Source of the DNA: Damh-18 sp964570795
GTDB taxonomy: Bacteria; Patescibacteriota; Minisyncoccia; Phycocordibacterales; UBA918
Assembly (NCBI GenBank): GCA_964570795.1
Contig: CAZMYZ010000011.1
Location: forward strand, 1 to 24,356
DNA length: 24,356 bases
Direction of reading: 5' to 3'
Made by a program: the position numbers and the translations under genes. Shown one piece after another: positions 10,295 through 18,117 of the stretch; position 1 is the stretch's first letter, and every line of letters starts with the position of its first letter. The notes under the pieces were generated by a model. That model worked only from the letters and a program-made list of their open reading frames with translations, did not search any database and was not told the DNA's origin.

Positions 10295-10330
10295 ATTATA
10301 CCCCATCAAACCTAGATTTGACGGGGTATA
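10295..10330 (-). promoter_or_regulatory. Hairpin overlapping a TATAAT box upstream of the giant gene
   Basis: A 14-bp inverted repeat with one mismatch and a 6-nt loop spans 10297-10330, about 105 bp after the stop of the cohesin gene. Its inner arm contains a minus-strand TATAAT at 10295-10300, 48 bp before the giant gene's ATG. It could act as a terminator for the upstream unit (though no long T run follows), as a promoter element for the giant gene, or both. No good -35 is seen at normal spacing. A second small hairpin, 10261-10286 (TACTC/GAGTA with outer AGCC/GGCT), would lie in the 5' leader. Confidence 0.4.
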
Positions 10331-10436
10331 ACTGTGGACTGCACAGAATTTATTTCTCATAAATTCCTGGGAGTCGTTGTGGTGTGCTAAAAGTCCTTTC
10401 AACCTTACTTCAAACTCATGAGACGTCCGAAAAATT

Positions 10437-11969
10437 CTATTTTAGTATCTTGCTCACGTCAGTGATTTCTTTCTCGATAAGTGTCTCAGAAACTTCAAGT
10501 GCTTGGTTGAGTCCCTCTACCGCCTCTCGCTCTTTCTTTGAAAGTCGTTCGTGTTTCGTAATCAAATTGATTTGGTCATAAATCTCATCACGAAGTGCAG
10601 AGAAGATTTTTTCCATTTGATCCTGAATCTCACGAGTTTCCTTGCGCAACTTTTGTTCTTTTTGCTCGTGCTGCTTCTTCGTGTACATCATGTACGCAAA
10701 TTCAGCGATAAGCGCGAGGAGGAGAAGGAGAATAATCAAATTCTTTCCCTTGAAAATATCCCAAATTGAGCCCGTGGCTACCACTTCTACTGGTGGATGC
10801 CATCCGGAAGTAATGAGTACTGCTACGGTAGACACTGTCTTGTTGCCAGCAAAGTCGAATGCGGTAACGGTGACCGTATATGTCCCATCCTCAAGATTCT
10901 TGAGCATATAGCCGAGCTTTGCTTCATCAGGAGTGATTTCTACAGGCTCGCCGTTTGCAATACTCAACTCATACTTCTTGATTCCTGACGTGACATCATT
11001 TGCTTCAAAGGTAAGAAGTGGGAATGCGGATGGTGAGTTGCCTGCACGTACATTAATAGTGAACGCTTCAGGAGGAAGTGTGTCGATAAGGAGCTTGCGG
11101 TGAAGGATTCCTCCCCAGCCCACTTGATTCTTGTACTGCATCGTGAGGTACTGTACGCCATCAATAAGCATCTCCGGAGTAAGTGATACTTGGTCAATCG
11201 GCGGATCATACTCAGTATCAGGGTCAAACTCTGATGAGGTGGCAATATCAAGAGCAAGCACATCTACGTCAAAGGGTACTTCCCAGGTAAACACACCAAC
11301 TTTCGTTGCGTACCATACTTCAGGATCAAGGAATACTGCAGACCCAGCTTCTGGCGCTCGTGGTGGATCACCAAAAGTAATCGTTGCGTCATTGTTTTCT
11401 TCTTCAGGAGTATCGACTGGTTTTTCTACTGGCTCTGGAGTAGGTGGTGGGGGTGTGGGAGTTGTTGCAGCAGTAAGGGTGTATGAAGCATTGGTGGGGC
11501 CTGTGTACACATTGGTACCGAGACCGTCAGCAGCAAGCACTGACGCAGAAGCAACGGTCACGGTACCGGTACCCTCCTTCAGTACTTTAAAGGTAACCGA
11601 AACGAGATTGGAACGTGTCGAAAATGGTGTCGGACTTCCACCGCCGAGTGTAATGGTACCCGCGGCATTGGAATAGGTAGGCTCGGTGGTCCAGAGAGAA
11701 AATACTGAGCCTGTCTTCGAGACATTTGATACGGCGAGTTTGGTGTTATCAAAACTAAGTTGTGTCTCTACTGCGTTGACACTCTTCCCTTGCGGATTGG
11801 TTTGAATAGTAACCGTAAATGACTGGCCGACAGAGTATGAGCCGGTACTTGGAGAGACCGCAACATCAGCAGCGAGCGCCGATGCTGTGTACACGCAAAA
11901 GGCACTCACAAAGAGCGCTAGGGATATTACTATTTTTGTGAATCTGTAAGGTACTGAAGGAACAATCAT
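10437..11969 (-). CDS. Membrane-anchored cohesin-domain protein
   Basis: This 510-residue protein has a signal peptide (1-33, ending ALA-A). Residues 34-165 form a cohesin-like domain: the VSP-x-x-GSYSVGQSFTVTI start, the VNAVETQLSFD strand and the LVSVTFKVL strand are typical of that fold. A Pro/Glu-rich linker follows (170-195), then Ig-like sequence (about 295-385, ending in the AFDFAGN motif), a transmembrane helix (about 410-429) and a charged cytoplasmic coiled coil (430-510). The topology places the cohesin outside and the coiled coil inside. Cohesins bind dockerins in cellulosomes and elsewhere, and a dockerin protein is encoded about 1 kb away. It starts 9 bp after hsp20 without its own promoter or clear ribosome site, so the two are probably co-transcribed. 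Other cohesin-fold partners are possible. Confidence 0.85.
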   Translation of the reverse strand: MIVPSVPYRFTKIVISLALFVSAFCVYTASALAADVAVSPSTGSYSVGQSFTVTIQTNPQGKSVNAVETQLSFDNTKLAVSNVSKTGSVFSLWTTEPTYSNAAGTITLGGGSPTPFSTRSNLVSVTFKVLKEGTGTVTVASASVLAADGLGTNVYTGPTNASYTLTAATTPTPPPPTPEPVEKPVDTPEEENNDATITFGDPPRAPEAGSAVFLDPEVWYATKVGVFTWEVPFDVDVLALDIATSSEFDPDTEYDPPIDQVSLTPEMLIDGVQYLTMQYKNQVGWGGILHRKLLIDTLPPEAFTINVRAGNSPSAFPLLTFEANDVTSGIKKYELSIANGEPVEITPDEAKLGYMLKNLEDGTYTVTVTAFDFAGNKTVSTVAVLITSGWHPPVEVVATGSIWDIFKGKNLIILLLLLALIAEFAYMMYTKKQHEQKEQKLRKETREIQDQMEKIFSALRDEIYDQINLITKHERLSKKEREAVEGLNQALEVSETLIEKEITDVSKILK

Positions 11970-11978
11970 ACGGTGTCT

Positions 11979-12443
11979 TTATCGGGTCGGTTTCCCTTTT
12001 ACCCGATTAATCTTAAGTCTCACTTTCTCCTTTTCCTCTGGTCGCAAGAGTGGCAGAACGAGGACAAGGACGCCATTTTTTACCTTTGCTTCGGCGTGTG
12101 CAATATCAACACTTTCCGGAAGAATGATTCTGCGATAGAAATCACCCCATACACACTCCTCGGTAAAAAATGCACCTTCTGGCTTTTTCTTTGCAAAGGC
12201 AAGATGCGTAGGGCGAAGGCGCTTACCTTCAATAAGCACGACATCAGCGTCTCCTTCGATGGATACGTGAATATCAGAAAGTTCGGCACCCGCAGCCTGT
12301 GCGTACACCACAATAAGATCCGTGGTTTGAAACACGTCCACGTCGAGTTGTACGATTTTGTCGAGCGCGGTTTCTTCCTCGCTTGATTGCAAGCGTTGCT
12401 CGGTACGAACACCTCGGCCTTTCAGTCTTTGCAAAAAGGACAT
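11979..12443 (-). CDS. Small heat shock protein, HSP20/alpha-crystallin family
   Basis: This 154-residue protein has the alpha-crystallin domain at about 28-140. The strand LDVDVFQTTDLIVVYAQAAG, the IEGDADVVLIEGKR segment, the F-x-RRI-x-LPESVD strand and the closing A-x-x-KNGVL-x-LVLP motif are diagnostic. These proteins are ATP-independent cytoplasmic holdases that keep unfolding proteins soluble. The length is normal for the family. The N-terminal arm is short and charged (FLQRLKGRG), and the C-terminal tail lacks a clear I-x-I motif. A TATACT box lies 8 bp before the ATG, suggesting a leaderless message. The cohesin gene follows after 9 bp. No CIRCE-type heat-shock operator is visible. Confidence 0.9.
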   Translation of the reverse strand: MSFLQRLKGRGVRTEQRLQSSEEETALDKIVQLDVDVFQTTDLIVVYAQAAGAELSDIHVSIEGDADVVLIEGKRLRPTHLAFAKKKPEGAFFTEECVWGDFYRRIILPESVDIAHAEAKVKNGVLVLVLPLLRPEEKEKVRLKINRVKGKPTR

Positions 12444-12451
12444 ACGTGTAT

Positions 12452-12457
12452 AGTATA
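12452..12457 (-). promoter_or_regulatory. -10 box of hsp20 (leaderless spacing)
   Basis: A minus-strand TATACT lies 8 bp before the hsp20 ATG, so transcription would start at or within a base or two of the start codon. No -35 hexamer is recognisable. Confidence 0.5.
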
Positions 12458-12738
12458 CGTCATCATCATATTTTTTTTCTCGCAGTTATACACAAATGTG
12501 TGATTGCATTACAACAATCGAACAACGCTTCTTTCTTCTTCCGTACTTCTCACAAAACAAATTCTTTTCTCGCCGCGAGCTTTGTATACTAGCGACAGAA
12601 CTCTTTTTCCGCACTCCTTTTCTTCAGCACGCATAAAAGCAGTACGTCAACAAGTTCTTAAAGACTCAAACGAGAAAAAATCCGTTGAGGCACAACTTTA
12701 AAAAAGCATTGCGGAGCGCACACAGCGCGAGCATAGCA

Positions 12739-12781
12739 AAACCTAAAGTTACCAATCCGAAGGATTGGTAACTTTAGGTTT
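12739..12781. repeat. 20-bp perfect inverted repeat, 3-nt loop
   Basis: The arms at 12739-12758 and 12762-12781 are exact reverse complements, separated by GAA. On the plus strand a run of T follows about 8 bp later, so it may be a terminator for a plus-strand transcript. No T run follows on the minus strand. A palindromic mobile or REP-type element is the alternative. Confidence 0.75.
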
Positions 12782-12868
12782 ATGCGTGGTTTTTTCAAGT
12801 TCGTGTCGAGAAAGGATTTTAGAATTTTCTGCAACAAGTTCTTTATAACCAATCACACATCACAACGA

Positions 12869-12904
12869 CGTCTGAAAATTTATTAGGAATAAAATTTTCA
12901 GACG
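12869..12904. repeat. 13-bp perfect inverted repeat
   Basis: Arms 12869-12881 and 12892-12904 are exact reverse complements with a 10-nt A/T-rich loop. It lies about 40 bp downstream of the dockerin gene and may help end or protect that transcript. There is no canonical T tail. Confidence 0.6.
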
Positions 12905-12908
12905 GACT

Positions 12909-12943
12909 CCTAAAATATAGTCGCTCGTGCTCCTTATTTTAGG
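12909..12943 (-). terminator. Hairpin directly after the dockerin gene
   Basis: A 9-bp inverted repeat (12909-12917 with 12935-12943) begins 1 bp after the TGA stop. It may be a transcript-end hairpin. The missing U tract leaves the terminator call weak. Confidence 0.35.
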
Positions 12944-12944
12944 G

Positions 12945-14810
12945 TCATCCGGTCCAATTGAAGATCATGATAGAGAAGTCCGTAAGTGAAACTTTGCCGT
13001 CACCATTGATATCTGCAGGGGGATTAGAATTACCGCCGGCGCTTCCCCACCAGAAGAGCAAAATAGAGAAGTCGATAAGATTTACCTTACCATCGCGATT
13101 AAGGTCGGAGCTGCGCGCTACTTTTGCTGCTTCACCCACCCCATAGAAGGTATATCCGGAGAAATTGGTGCTTATGCCTGCTTCTTGCTTTGCCTTCGCA
13201 CGCACCTTATAGGTACCTTTATTAAAGCCGTCGGTAGGTACCTGCACGGACCATGCACCATTGTTATCTGAAGTTGCAGTGAATGTCTTAAGCGACGCAC
13301 TTGATTTATCATTTTGATTTTCTATCGTCACAGTCGCATTCGGGATAGAGTATCCACTCACCGTAAGTACAGCACCGGGGTCAACGGGATTTGGTGTCAC
13401 TTTTATGGATGGCATTACGTTGATGTTTGAAAGTGTAGAGCCGCGAGCACCCGTTACGGTGAATGTTGTCGAGTACGTACTCGACTTCACACCACTCTTG
13501 TCAGTACCATATACACCAAAGGTATACGCACCGCGTGCAATAGCGTCGAGTGTGCTCGAGAACGCACCATCGCCACCGCTCGTGACCGTGTCTGCTATCT
13601 GTCCATCTACAAGTATGGTGATGGTGCTGCGTGGAAATGCATATCCGTTGATAATAACGCGTCCGTCACCACTCTGGTATGGCTTGTCGGTACCTTCAAG
13701 ACCTCCGCTCCCCCCATCACCTTCACTACTCGCTCCCGAACCACCACCTCCGCCACCACCACTTCCCGAACCGCCAGCACTTCCACCACCTCCACCGGAA
13801 CCATTAGTACTACCGCTTCCTGATCCGGTATCACCGGTTCCAGTACCACCTCCCGAGCCAGAACCATCACCTCCACTATCTCCGCCAGGATCACCTATGG
13901 GAAACTCAGGTATCGTAAATGTGATTACATAGTCATCCAAGTTCATGTTTCCTTCGTCATCAATACAACGTATAAAGTATGTGTATGTAGTATTTGTTGC
14001 AACTGTTATGGTTATAGAGTGGTTTGTTTGAAATGATGTGGAAAACTCATTCCACATAGAGTAATAAGGCGTCCCTGAAGCGGTTGTATATCGACACCGT
14101 GCAAATTCGTCTGTTTCAAATGATATTTCTACACCAAGTGTCGTTCCTGAAAGTTCTCCTGCAGGGGCACCATTAAAGCGAAATGGTGGATTTGTTTCTC
14201 GCGTGTCCACGTCCTGAATGCGCACCTCATCTACAATTGCGTAGAGGCCACGCACCCGTGCGTTGGTTACACCATCACCCGCCTCGATAAAATATTCAAA
14301 TGTTCCCGTAGTAGGCGGGTTCGTAATGCCCACATCGGTAGTTGTGGCATTTGGCGTATTACCACCAATAAGAAGCCGTACCCGTGCGCCTGCAGGAATA
14401 CCCTCGGTACTATTAAGGGTTATTTCTACGTTCCCCGATGTACCTGTGGTAAACGTGATACCGTCTTCGGAGGCATTTGCGGATGTGGTCGCCGCACGAA
14501 GTATATGTTCACCCCCATTTGCTACATACAGCGCAATATTATCAAAATCAAAATCAGCTGATGCAGGTATGTCAAAATCACCGTCATCGGGAGTAAAGCG
14601 AATGAATCCGCTTGGAGGAATCGCAACACTGGTGGTGAAGTCGATGGTGTGGTTTGCACTTGCGCTCGGTGCCGATGTTGATATGCGGTCACTATAGTTT
14701 GTTATGGTTGCCGCAAACACAATCTGATGAACGCAAAGAAGCACGAGTAAAGACACTGCGCCCAGAAGCCACTTTGTTTTTGTATACTCTAAAATTCCCT
14801 GCAATCGCAT
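12945..14810 (-). CDS. Secreted surface protein with C-terminal type I-like dockerin
   Basis: This 621-residue protein has a signal peptide at 1-33 (VFA-A). The N-terminal domain (34-210) shares the SAPS-x-x-x-NHT start and the ITNP-x-x-T pattern with the protein at 18118-19254. Residues about 215-300 are fibronectin-like. A Gly/Ser-only linker spans about 305-375, followed by two bacterial Ig-like domains (about 378-455 and 465-560). The end is a dockerin with two calcium loops, DLNRDGKVNLID (569-580) and DINGDGKVSLTD (600-611), each with Asp/Asn at loop positions 1, 3, 5 and 12. There is no C-terminal membrane helix, so retention on the cell would need a partner; the membrane cohesin encoded next door is the obvious candidate (inference). 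The motif AAGGG lies about 5 bp before the ATG and may be a weak ribosome site, with TACAAT 11 bp upstream. Confidence 0.88.
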   Translation of the reverse strand: MRLQGILEYTKTKWLLGAVSLLVLLCVHQIVFAATITNYSDRISTSAPSASANHTIDFTTSVAIPPSGFIRFTPDDGDFDIPASADFDFDNIALYVANGGEHILRAATTSANASEDGITFTTGTSGNVEITLNSTEGIPAGARVRLLIGGNTPNATTTDVGITNPPTTGTFEYFIEAGDGVTNARVRGLYAIVDEVRIQDVDTRETNPPFRFNGAPAGELSGTTLGVEISFETDEFARCRYTTASGTPYYSMWNEFSTSFQTNHSITITVATNTTYTYFIRCIDDEGNMNLDDYVITFTIPEFPIGDPGGDSGGDGSGSGGGTGTGDTGSGSGSTNGSGGGGGSAGGSGSGGGGGGGSGASSEGDGGSGGLEGTDKPYQSGDGRVIINGYAFPRSTITILVDGQIADTVTSGGDGAFSSTLDAIARGAYTFGVYGTDKSGVKSSTYSTTFTVTGARGSTLSNINVMPSIKVTPNPVDPGAVLTVSGYSIPNATVTIENQNDKSSASLKTFTATSDNNGAWSVQVPTDGFNKGTYKVRAKAKQEAGISTNFSGYTFYGVGEAAKVARSSDLNRDGKVNLIDFSILLFWWGSAGGNSNPPADINGDGKVSLTDFSIMIFNWTG

Positions 14811-14872
14811 GGTGTCCCTTTATTGTACCGCATGATTGCTCATTCTTGGGTAGTACTATTGCACAGTGTCAG

Positions 14873-15676
14873 TTATTTAATACAGCGGAATCCAATACCT
14901 GTACCCGAAGTGGTGGGAGGAGTGTCGGCGTGCACCGTATACACACCGCCGTCAGTACCACTGTCGTAATAGCCACCACGAATCATGCCGTAGGCACCAT
15001 CAGTACGCGACCAGAAATAGTCTTTATCAAAAAGGTCGCTTGGCGCATCAGCAACAACAGTCGCCATGCCGTTGGCATCAATCTGCGATACAAAGCCGGT
15101 ACCCGGCACTGGTGTAGCATTGTGTATACCGTTTATCACATCATCACTCACCCATTCCCACACATTTCCCACAAGGTCGTATGCCCCGCTCGGTGACTTA
15201 CATTCAGCAAGTGCGCCTGTTTTGCTAATACTTTTTTGCGACACATTACACACCGCTTCTACATTTGCCATACCGAGACTAAGCGCATACCATTCGGCAC
15301 TCGTGGGAAGCCGTTTGCCGCTGCGGGCACACATCTGCATCGCCTGGTCGCGCGTAATAAAGCGCCATGGAGTAGCGTCTTTTTTTGATTCCGCAGTACA
15401 CGTACTTGCATCGAGGTTTTGTTTTGTCGCCATCATCTGCTCGGGCACGGGCGCGGGGCAAGTATCTTTTGCAGAAGCCTCATAGGTATCGACACACGTG
15501 ATATTGGGGATTGTGGAGACTGGCGTCATACCCGAAGGACAGGCTCCCCCATTGCGGGAAATCACCTGTGAAAGAAGCGTGCCCTCTGCACCTCCTATCG
15601 TATCTGCAGCGTCAATGCCGAGCGCAGTAATAACAAGCGCACCAAAAACAAGCAGGACAATCTTCCCCCATTTCAT
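14873..15676 (-). CDS. Secreted FGE/sulfatase-modifying-factor-like protein, paralogue 1
   Basis: This 267-residue protein has an N-terminal signal or anchor helix (5-24). The rest is a formylglycine-generating-enzyme-type (C-type-lectin-like) fold: CVDTYEAS (61-68), TPWRFIT, the GKRLPTSAEW motif (120-129), GNVWEW (170-175), MIRGGYYDSG and the closing GIGFRCIK. Eight cysteines in the exported part suggest disulfides. True FGE oxidises a sulfatase cysteine using a C-terminal Cys pair; here only the Cys of GFRC remains in that area and no sulfatase is nearby. A binding or structural envelope role is therefore more likely (inference). It follows its paralogue by 27 bp but has its own TATACT box 6 bp before the ATG. 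Confidence 0.85.
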   Translation of the reverse strand: MKWGKIVLLVFGALVITALGIDAADTIGGAEGTLLSQVISRNGGACPSGMTPVSTIPNITCVDTYEASAKDTCPAPVPEQMMATKQNLDASTCTAESKKDATPWRFITRDQAMQMCARSGKRLPTSAEWYALSLGMANVEAVCNVSQKSISKTGALAECKSPSGAYDLVGNVWEWVSDDVINGIHNATPVPGTGFVSQIDANGMATVVADAPSDLFDKDYFWSRTDGAYGMIRGGYYDSGTDGGVYTVHADTPPTTSGTGIGFRCIK

Positions 15677-15682
15677 ATATAC

Positions 15683-15688
15683 AGTATA
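15683..15688 (-). promoter_or_regulatory. -10 box of FGE-like paralogue 1 (leaderless spacing)
   Basis: A minus-strand TATACT lies 6 bp before the ATG, inside the 27-bp gap between the two paralogues. This would give the downstream copy its own leaderless transcript. No -35 match is seen. Confidence 0.45.
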
Positions 15689-15703
15689 CGCCTATCACCG
15701 ACT

Positions 15704-16513
15704 CTAAAACGTATCTTTTACACAGCGAAAGCCCACACCTTGCGTCGCAAAGCCGGTGGGTACCGATGCATTGATGGTATACAGTCCCGCATCTTGATTA
15801 CTTCCATAAAATCCACCGCGAATCATACCAAACACTCCTTCATTCTTTGTCCAAATATAATCTTTTCCATATAAATCATCTGCGGTTTCACCAGTGGTCA
15901 CTGCCACCCCTTGTGCATCCACCGAAGTCACGTACCCCTCCTCAGGAAGTTGCCTCCCGCCGTAGGTATTACCCACCACTTCTTCATCAACCCATTCCCA
16001 CACATTTCCCACCGCGTCATACGCACCCGCTGTAGAGACACACGCTGTGTTCCCTGTCTGCGCTACCGCATTTCCTTGTATCGTACAGGATTCAGGGGTC
16101 GTACCGAGCACGATGTGATACCACTCGGCACTTGTGGGGAGACGCTTCCCTGTTTGGGCACATATACGCTGCGCCTGCGGCAAGGTCACATAGTTCCATG
16201 GTGTTGCATCGGGCACCGAGGCTGCATAGCATTCCTCATTTTTACTATTTTCTTCACTGTTCATCACATTAGTGAGTGTACGGTATGGGCATTTTTCAGA
16301 TGGACTTGCTTCATACATATCCACACAGAGCACACGCCCATCGACAGTGAGGGGTACTGCGCCTTCATTACAAATTCCTACCTTCCCTACACCGGCCATC
16401 TGCCCAATGCCGCCATTAATTCCCTGCATTGAATCAGCAGCAAAAATACCGAGTGTCGAGAGGAGTACTGCTCCACACACCGTCAAAATACCCTTTACCC
16501 ACTTACTTGCCAT
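15704..16513 (-). CDS. Secreted FGE/sulfatase-modifying-factor-like protein, paralogue 2
   Basis: This 269-residue sister of the preceding gene has the same plan: a signal helix (about 6-25), CVDMYEASPS, TPWNYVT, GKRLPTSAEW, GNVWEWVDEE, MIRGGFYGS and a terminal GVGFRCVK. It is clearly a tandem duplicate, but the region between signal and core has diverged. The start ATG overlaps the end of the upstream coiled-coil gene by 11 bp, which points to translational coupling and a shared function at the membrane. The FGE catalytic Cys pair is not evident. The substrate or ligand is unknown. Confidence 0.85.
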   Translation of the reverse strand: MASKWVKGILTVCGAVLLSTLGIFAADSMQGINGGIGQMAGVGKVGICNEGAVPLTVDGRVLCVDMYEASPSEKCPYRTLTNVMNSEENSKNEECYAASVPDATPWNYVTLPQAQRICAQTGKRLPTSAEWYHIVLGTTPESCTIQGNAVAQTGNTACVSTAGAYDAVGNVWEWVDEEVVGNTYGGRQLPEEGYVTSVDAQGVAVTTGETADDLYGKDYIWTKNEGVFGMIRGGFYGSNQDAGLYTINASVPTGFATQGVGFRCVKDTF

Positions 16514-16913
16514 AGCGTAGTTGTCTTACACGCACCCAGTCCATGGCGTAGTTGAGTACGAGAAGTACTGTAAGAATAAAAAGAATCACACTGATGATAT
16601 AGGTGGAGTAGTTGTTTGCGGAATCGGAGGCACCATAGTCGCGCGCAGCGATTTCGCGCTCACTGAGCGCCGCCTCACGCGCATCGAGTTCGCGTTGCTT
16701 TGCAGATATTTGTGCTGAAAGAGAGTTGATTTCATTTTCGGGCACACTTGCAAACATCCCTGCACCCACACTCGCGACATACGACTTCGTTACTCCCGAG
16801 AGTTGCTTGGTAATAGGAAAGAGGAAACCGCCATCAAAAAGTAATACAAAGGCGGTTACCACCATCGCGATACGAAGAAAACTATGGTATCGGTTTACCT
16901 GCATATACTGCAT
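16503..16913 (-). CDS. Small membrane protein: TM, coiled coil, TM
   Basis: I place the start at the ATG ending at 16913 (136 residues, MQYMQVNRY...), 10 bp after the preceding gene's stop. The frame is open further upstream, but that would overlap the DUF916-like gene by about 70 bp. A second ATG at 16904 is also possible. There is a hydrophobic helix at about 14-30, a heptad-like charged segment (ENEINSLSAQISAKQRELDA and on to EREIAA), and a second helix near the C-terminus ending in RVRQLRYGK. The segment between the helices is probably outside the cell. I recognise no family. Its 3' end overlaps the FGE-like gene by 11 bp, so its product probably works with it. Confidence 0.75.
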   Translation of the reverse strand: MQYMQVNRYHSFLRIAMVVTAFVLLFDGGFLFPITKQLSGVTKSYVASVGAGMFASVPENEINSLSAQISAKQRELDAREAALSEREIAARDYGASDSANNYSTYIISVILFILTVLLVLNYAMDWVRVRQLRYGK

Positions 16914-16923
16914 TTTATCACAC

Positions 16924-17982
16924 CTACGCAGAGAAGATGAGGAGTATAAGGAGGAAAAGTACCACCGCTGCCATAATGGCGGTAAATACAAACGTGAAGC
17001 GTGAGACTCCTACCTGCCTGCGGTATCGCTGCGGCACGATGCGACGCCCACCTGCGGCACGCATGATGGCTTGATTGATATAGTACTTCGTAAATGCATA
17101 TCCACCCACGACTATGATAATAAGTCCAGCAAGGAAGCCGAGCATTACCTTAATAGGAAATACCCAGAAGATGAGTGAGGCGTCGATAGTTTTTTGCCCA
17201 TCCTCACCATCGTATGCAAGTGCAAGAATTGCTTCATAGCGACCAAAGCCAAGACTCTCATCGTTCCATTCAAAATTGATATCACGCATGGTCCCCGGGA
17301 ATACACCTGCCTGATTATCGTTTACCGTAATAACCACAGGCTCACTCCCAAACATACTCGTAATAGTCACCGGTCCGCGAGGACGGATCATAATGTTTCC
17401 TTGGTTTTCAATCTTTGCAGTAAATTGTACGTTCTTTGCTCCATAGAGTAGTTTATCGGTAGAGAATGAGCGCACGCGCGCGGTGTCGATTACGTCACCA
17501 CTGATGCGGATACTCACCACCGACACCACTTCATACCCCACACCTGCACCAGTCTCACGAAGCTTCGGTGGCTCTGCAGACACAAAAATACCTCCGAAGT
17601 GACTTCCCGGAGAAGCATCTGCGGGCACATTAATGACCACAGGAAGTTCTACCGTGGCACCTGCAGGCACCTTGAGGGGCTCTGTAGGAAGCACGAGCCA
17701 GTCAGTAAGTTCAAAGCCGGTGCGCTCAGTACCTTCCTCTGCAAAGAGTGGCACGCCGCCTGCCTCGACACCGGTAATGTCACGTTTGTAAATAAAATAC
17801 TCTTTATCAGCGCCACTTACGTTTGTAATCTTCAGTGTGTGACTCTGCGTAGTGCCAGGGTCGGCACGTTCTTCGATGGTGGCAGGAATAAGCGTGATTC
17901 CTGCGTTATCTTGTGCAAGGGCGCTACTGCCGCATGACAAAAACAAAAACAGCGCTGCAAAGAAAACTGGGTACACCTTCAT
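16924..17982 (-). CDS. DUF916-like (WxL-interacting-type) membrane protein
   Basis: This 352-residue protein has a signal peptide (1-23, ALA-Q). Residues about 28-140 begin with ITLIPATIEERADPGTT and contain TLKITNVS and a PA-x-ASPGSHFGGIF turn, typical of the immunoglobulin-like DUF916 domain of WxL-interacting proteins. A second beta domain follows (about 150-270), then a transmembrane helix (about 272-298), a basic stretch (RRIVPQRYRRQ) and a final helix (329-352). In Firmicutes such proteins anchor WxL surface proteins to peptidoglycan or membrane. The neighbouring secreted protein at 18118-19254 may be its partner (inference). The Cys at 17 does not make a convincing lipobox. The coiled-coil and FGE-like genes follow closely, forming one probable operon. 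Confidence 0.78.
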   Translation of the reverse strand: MKVYPVFFAALFLFLSCGSSALAQDNAGITLIPATIEERADPGTTQSHTLKITNVSGADKEYFIYKRDITGVEAGGVPLFAEEGTERTGFELTDWLVLPTEPLKVPAGATVELPVVINVPADASPGSHFGGIFVSAEPPKLRETGAGVGYEVVSVVSIRISGDVIDTARVRSFSTDKLLYGAKNVQFTAKIENQGNIMIRPRGPVTITSMFGSEPVVITVNDNQAGVFPGTMRDINFEWNDESLGFGRYEAILALAYDGEDGQKTIDASLIFWVFPIKVMLGFLAGLIIIVVGGYAFTKYYINQAIMRAAGGRRIVPQRYRRQVGVSRFTFVFTAIMAAVVLFLLILLIFSA

Positions 17983-18071
17983 ATCTATTCGTTCAATTCT
18001 ATCACTAGCGTGACGGTAATTCTATGCGTGACTGTATATAAAGTCTTACAATATGTATGCGTGTATATCAC

Positions 18072-18102
18072 AAAACACCCACGCGTAAGCGTGGGTGTTT
18101 TT
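18072..18102 (-). terminator. Intrinsic terminator after the 18118-19254 gene
   Basis: A perfect 13-bp stem (18072-18084 with 18089-18101) with a 4-nt loop has a GC-rich core and A/T ends on both sides. On the minus strand it starts 17 bp after the TAG stop and ends in TTTT. It separates this gene from the DUF916-like operon. Confidence 0.75.
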
Positions 18103-18117
18103 CCAAAATTCTAAGTG

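Larger units (their letters stand above)
12444..12944. other. 500-bp intergenic region rich in hairpins
   Basis: No convincing gene is seen between the hsp20 start and the dockerin gene stop. The stretch holds the hsp20 -10 box, a plus-strand TATACT near 12585, a 20-bp perfect inverted repeat (12739-12781), a 13-bp inverted repeat (12869-12904) and a 9-bp inverted repeat abutting the dockerin stop codon (12909-12943). The plus-strand box followed some 150-200 bp later by the long hairpin and a TTTTTT run at about 12789 could outline a small RNA, but there is no direct support. Short frames here have no family resemblance. Confidence 0.6.

Noticed and set aside
12504..12701. Plus-strand frame of 65 codons ending in a Lys/Glu-rich tail
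   Set aside because: The tail looks protein-like, but the ATG lies upstream of the only -10-like box and there is no ribosome site. This is too weak to call.
12658..12852. Minus-strand frame of 64 codons in the gap
   Set aside because: It runs straight through both arms of the 20-bp palindrome and has no promoter, ribosome site or family resemblance.
13405..13932. Pro-rich plus-strand frame
   Set aside because: It is antisense to the Gly/Ser linker and Ig domains of the dockerin protein. Polyproline is simply the complement of the Gly codons.
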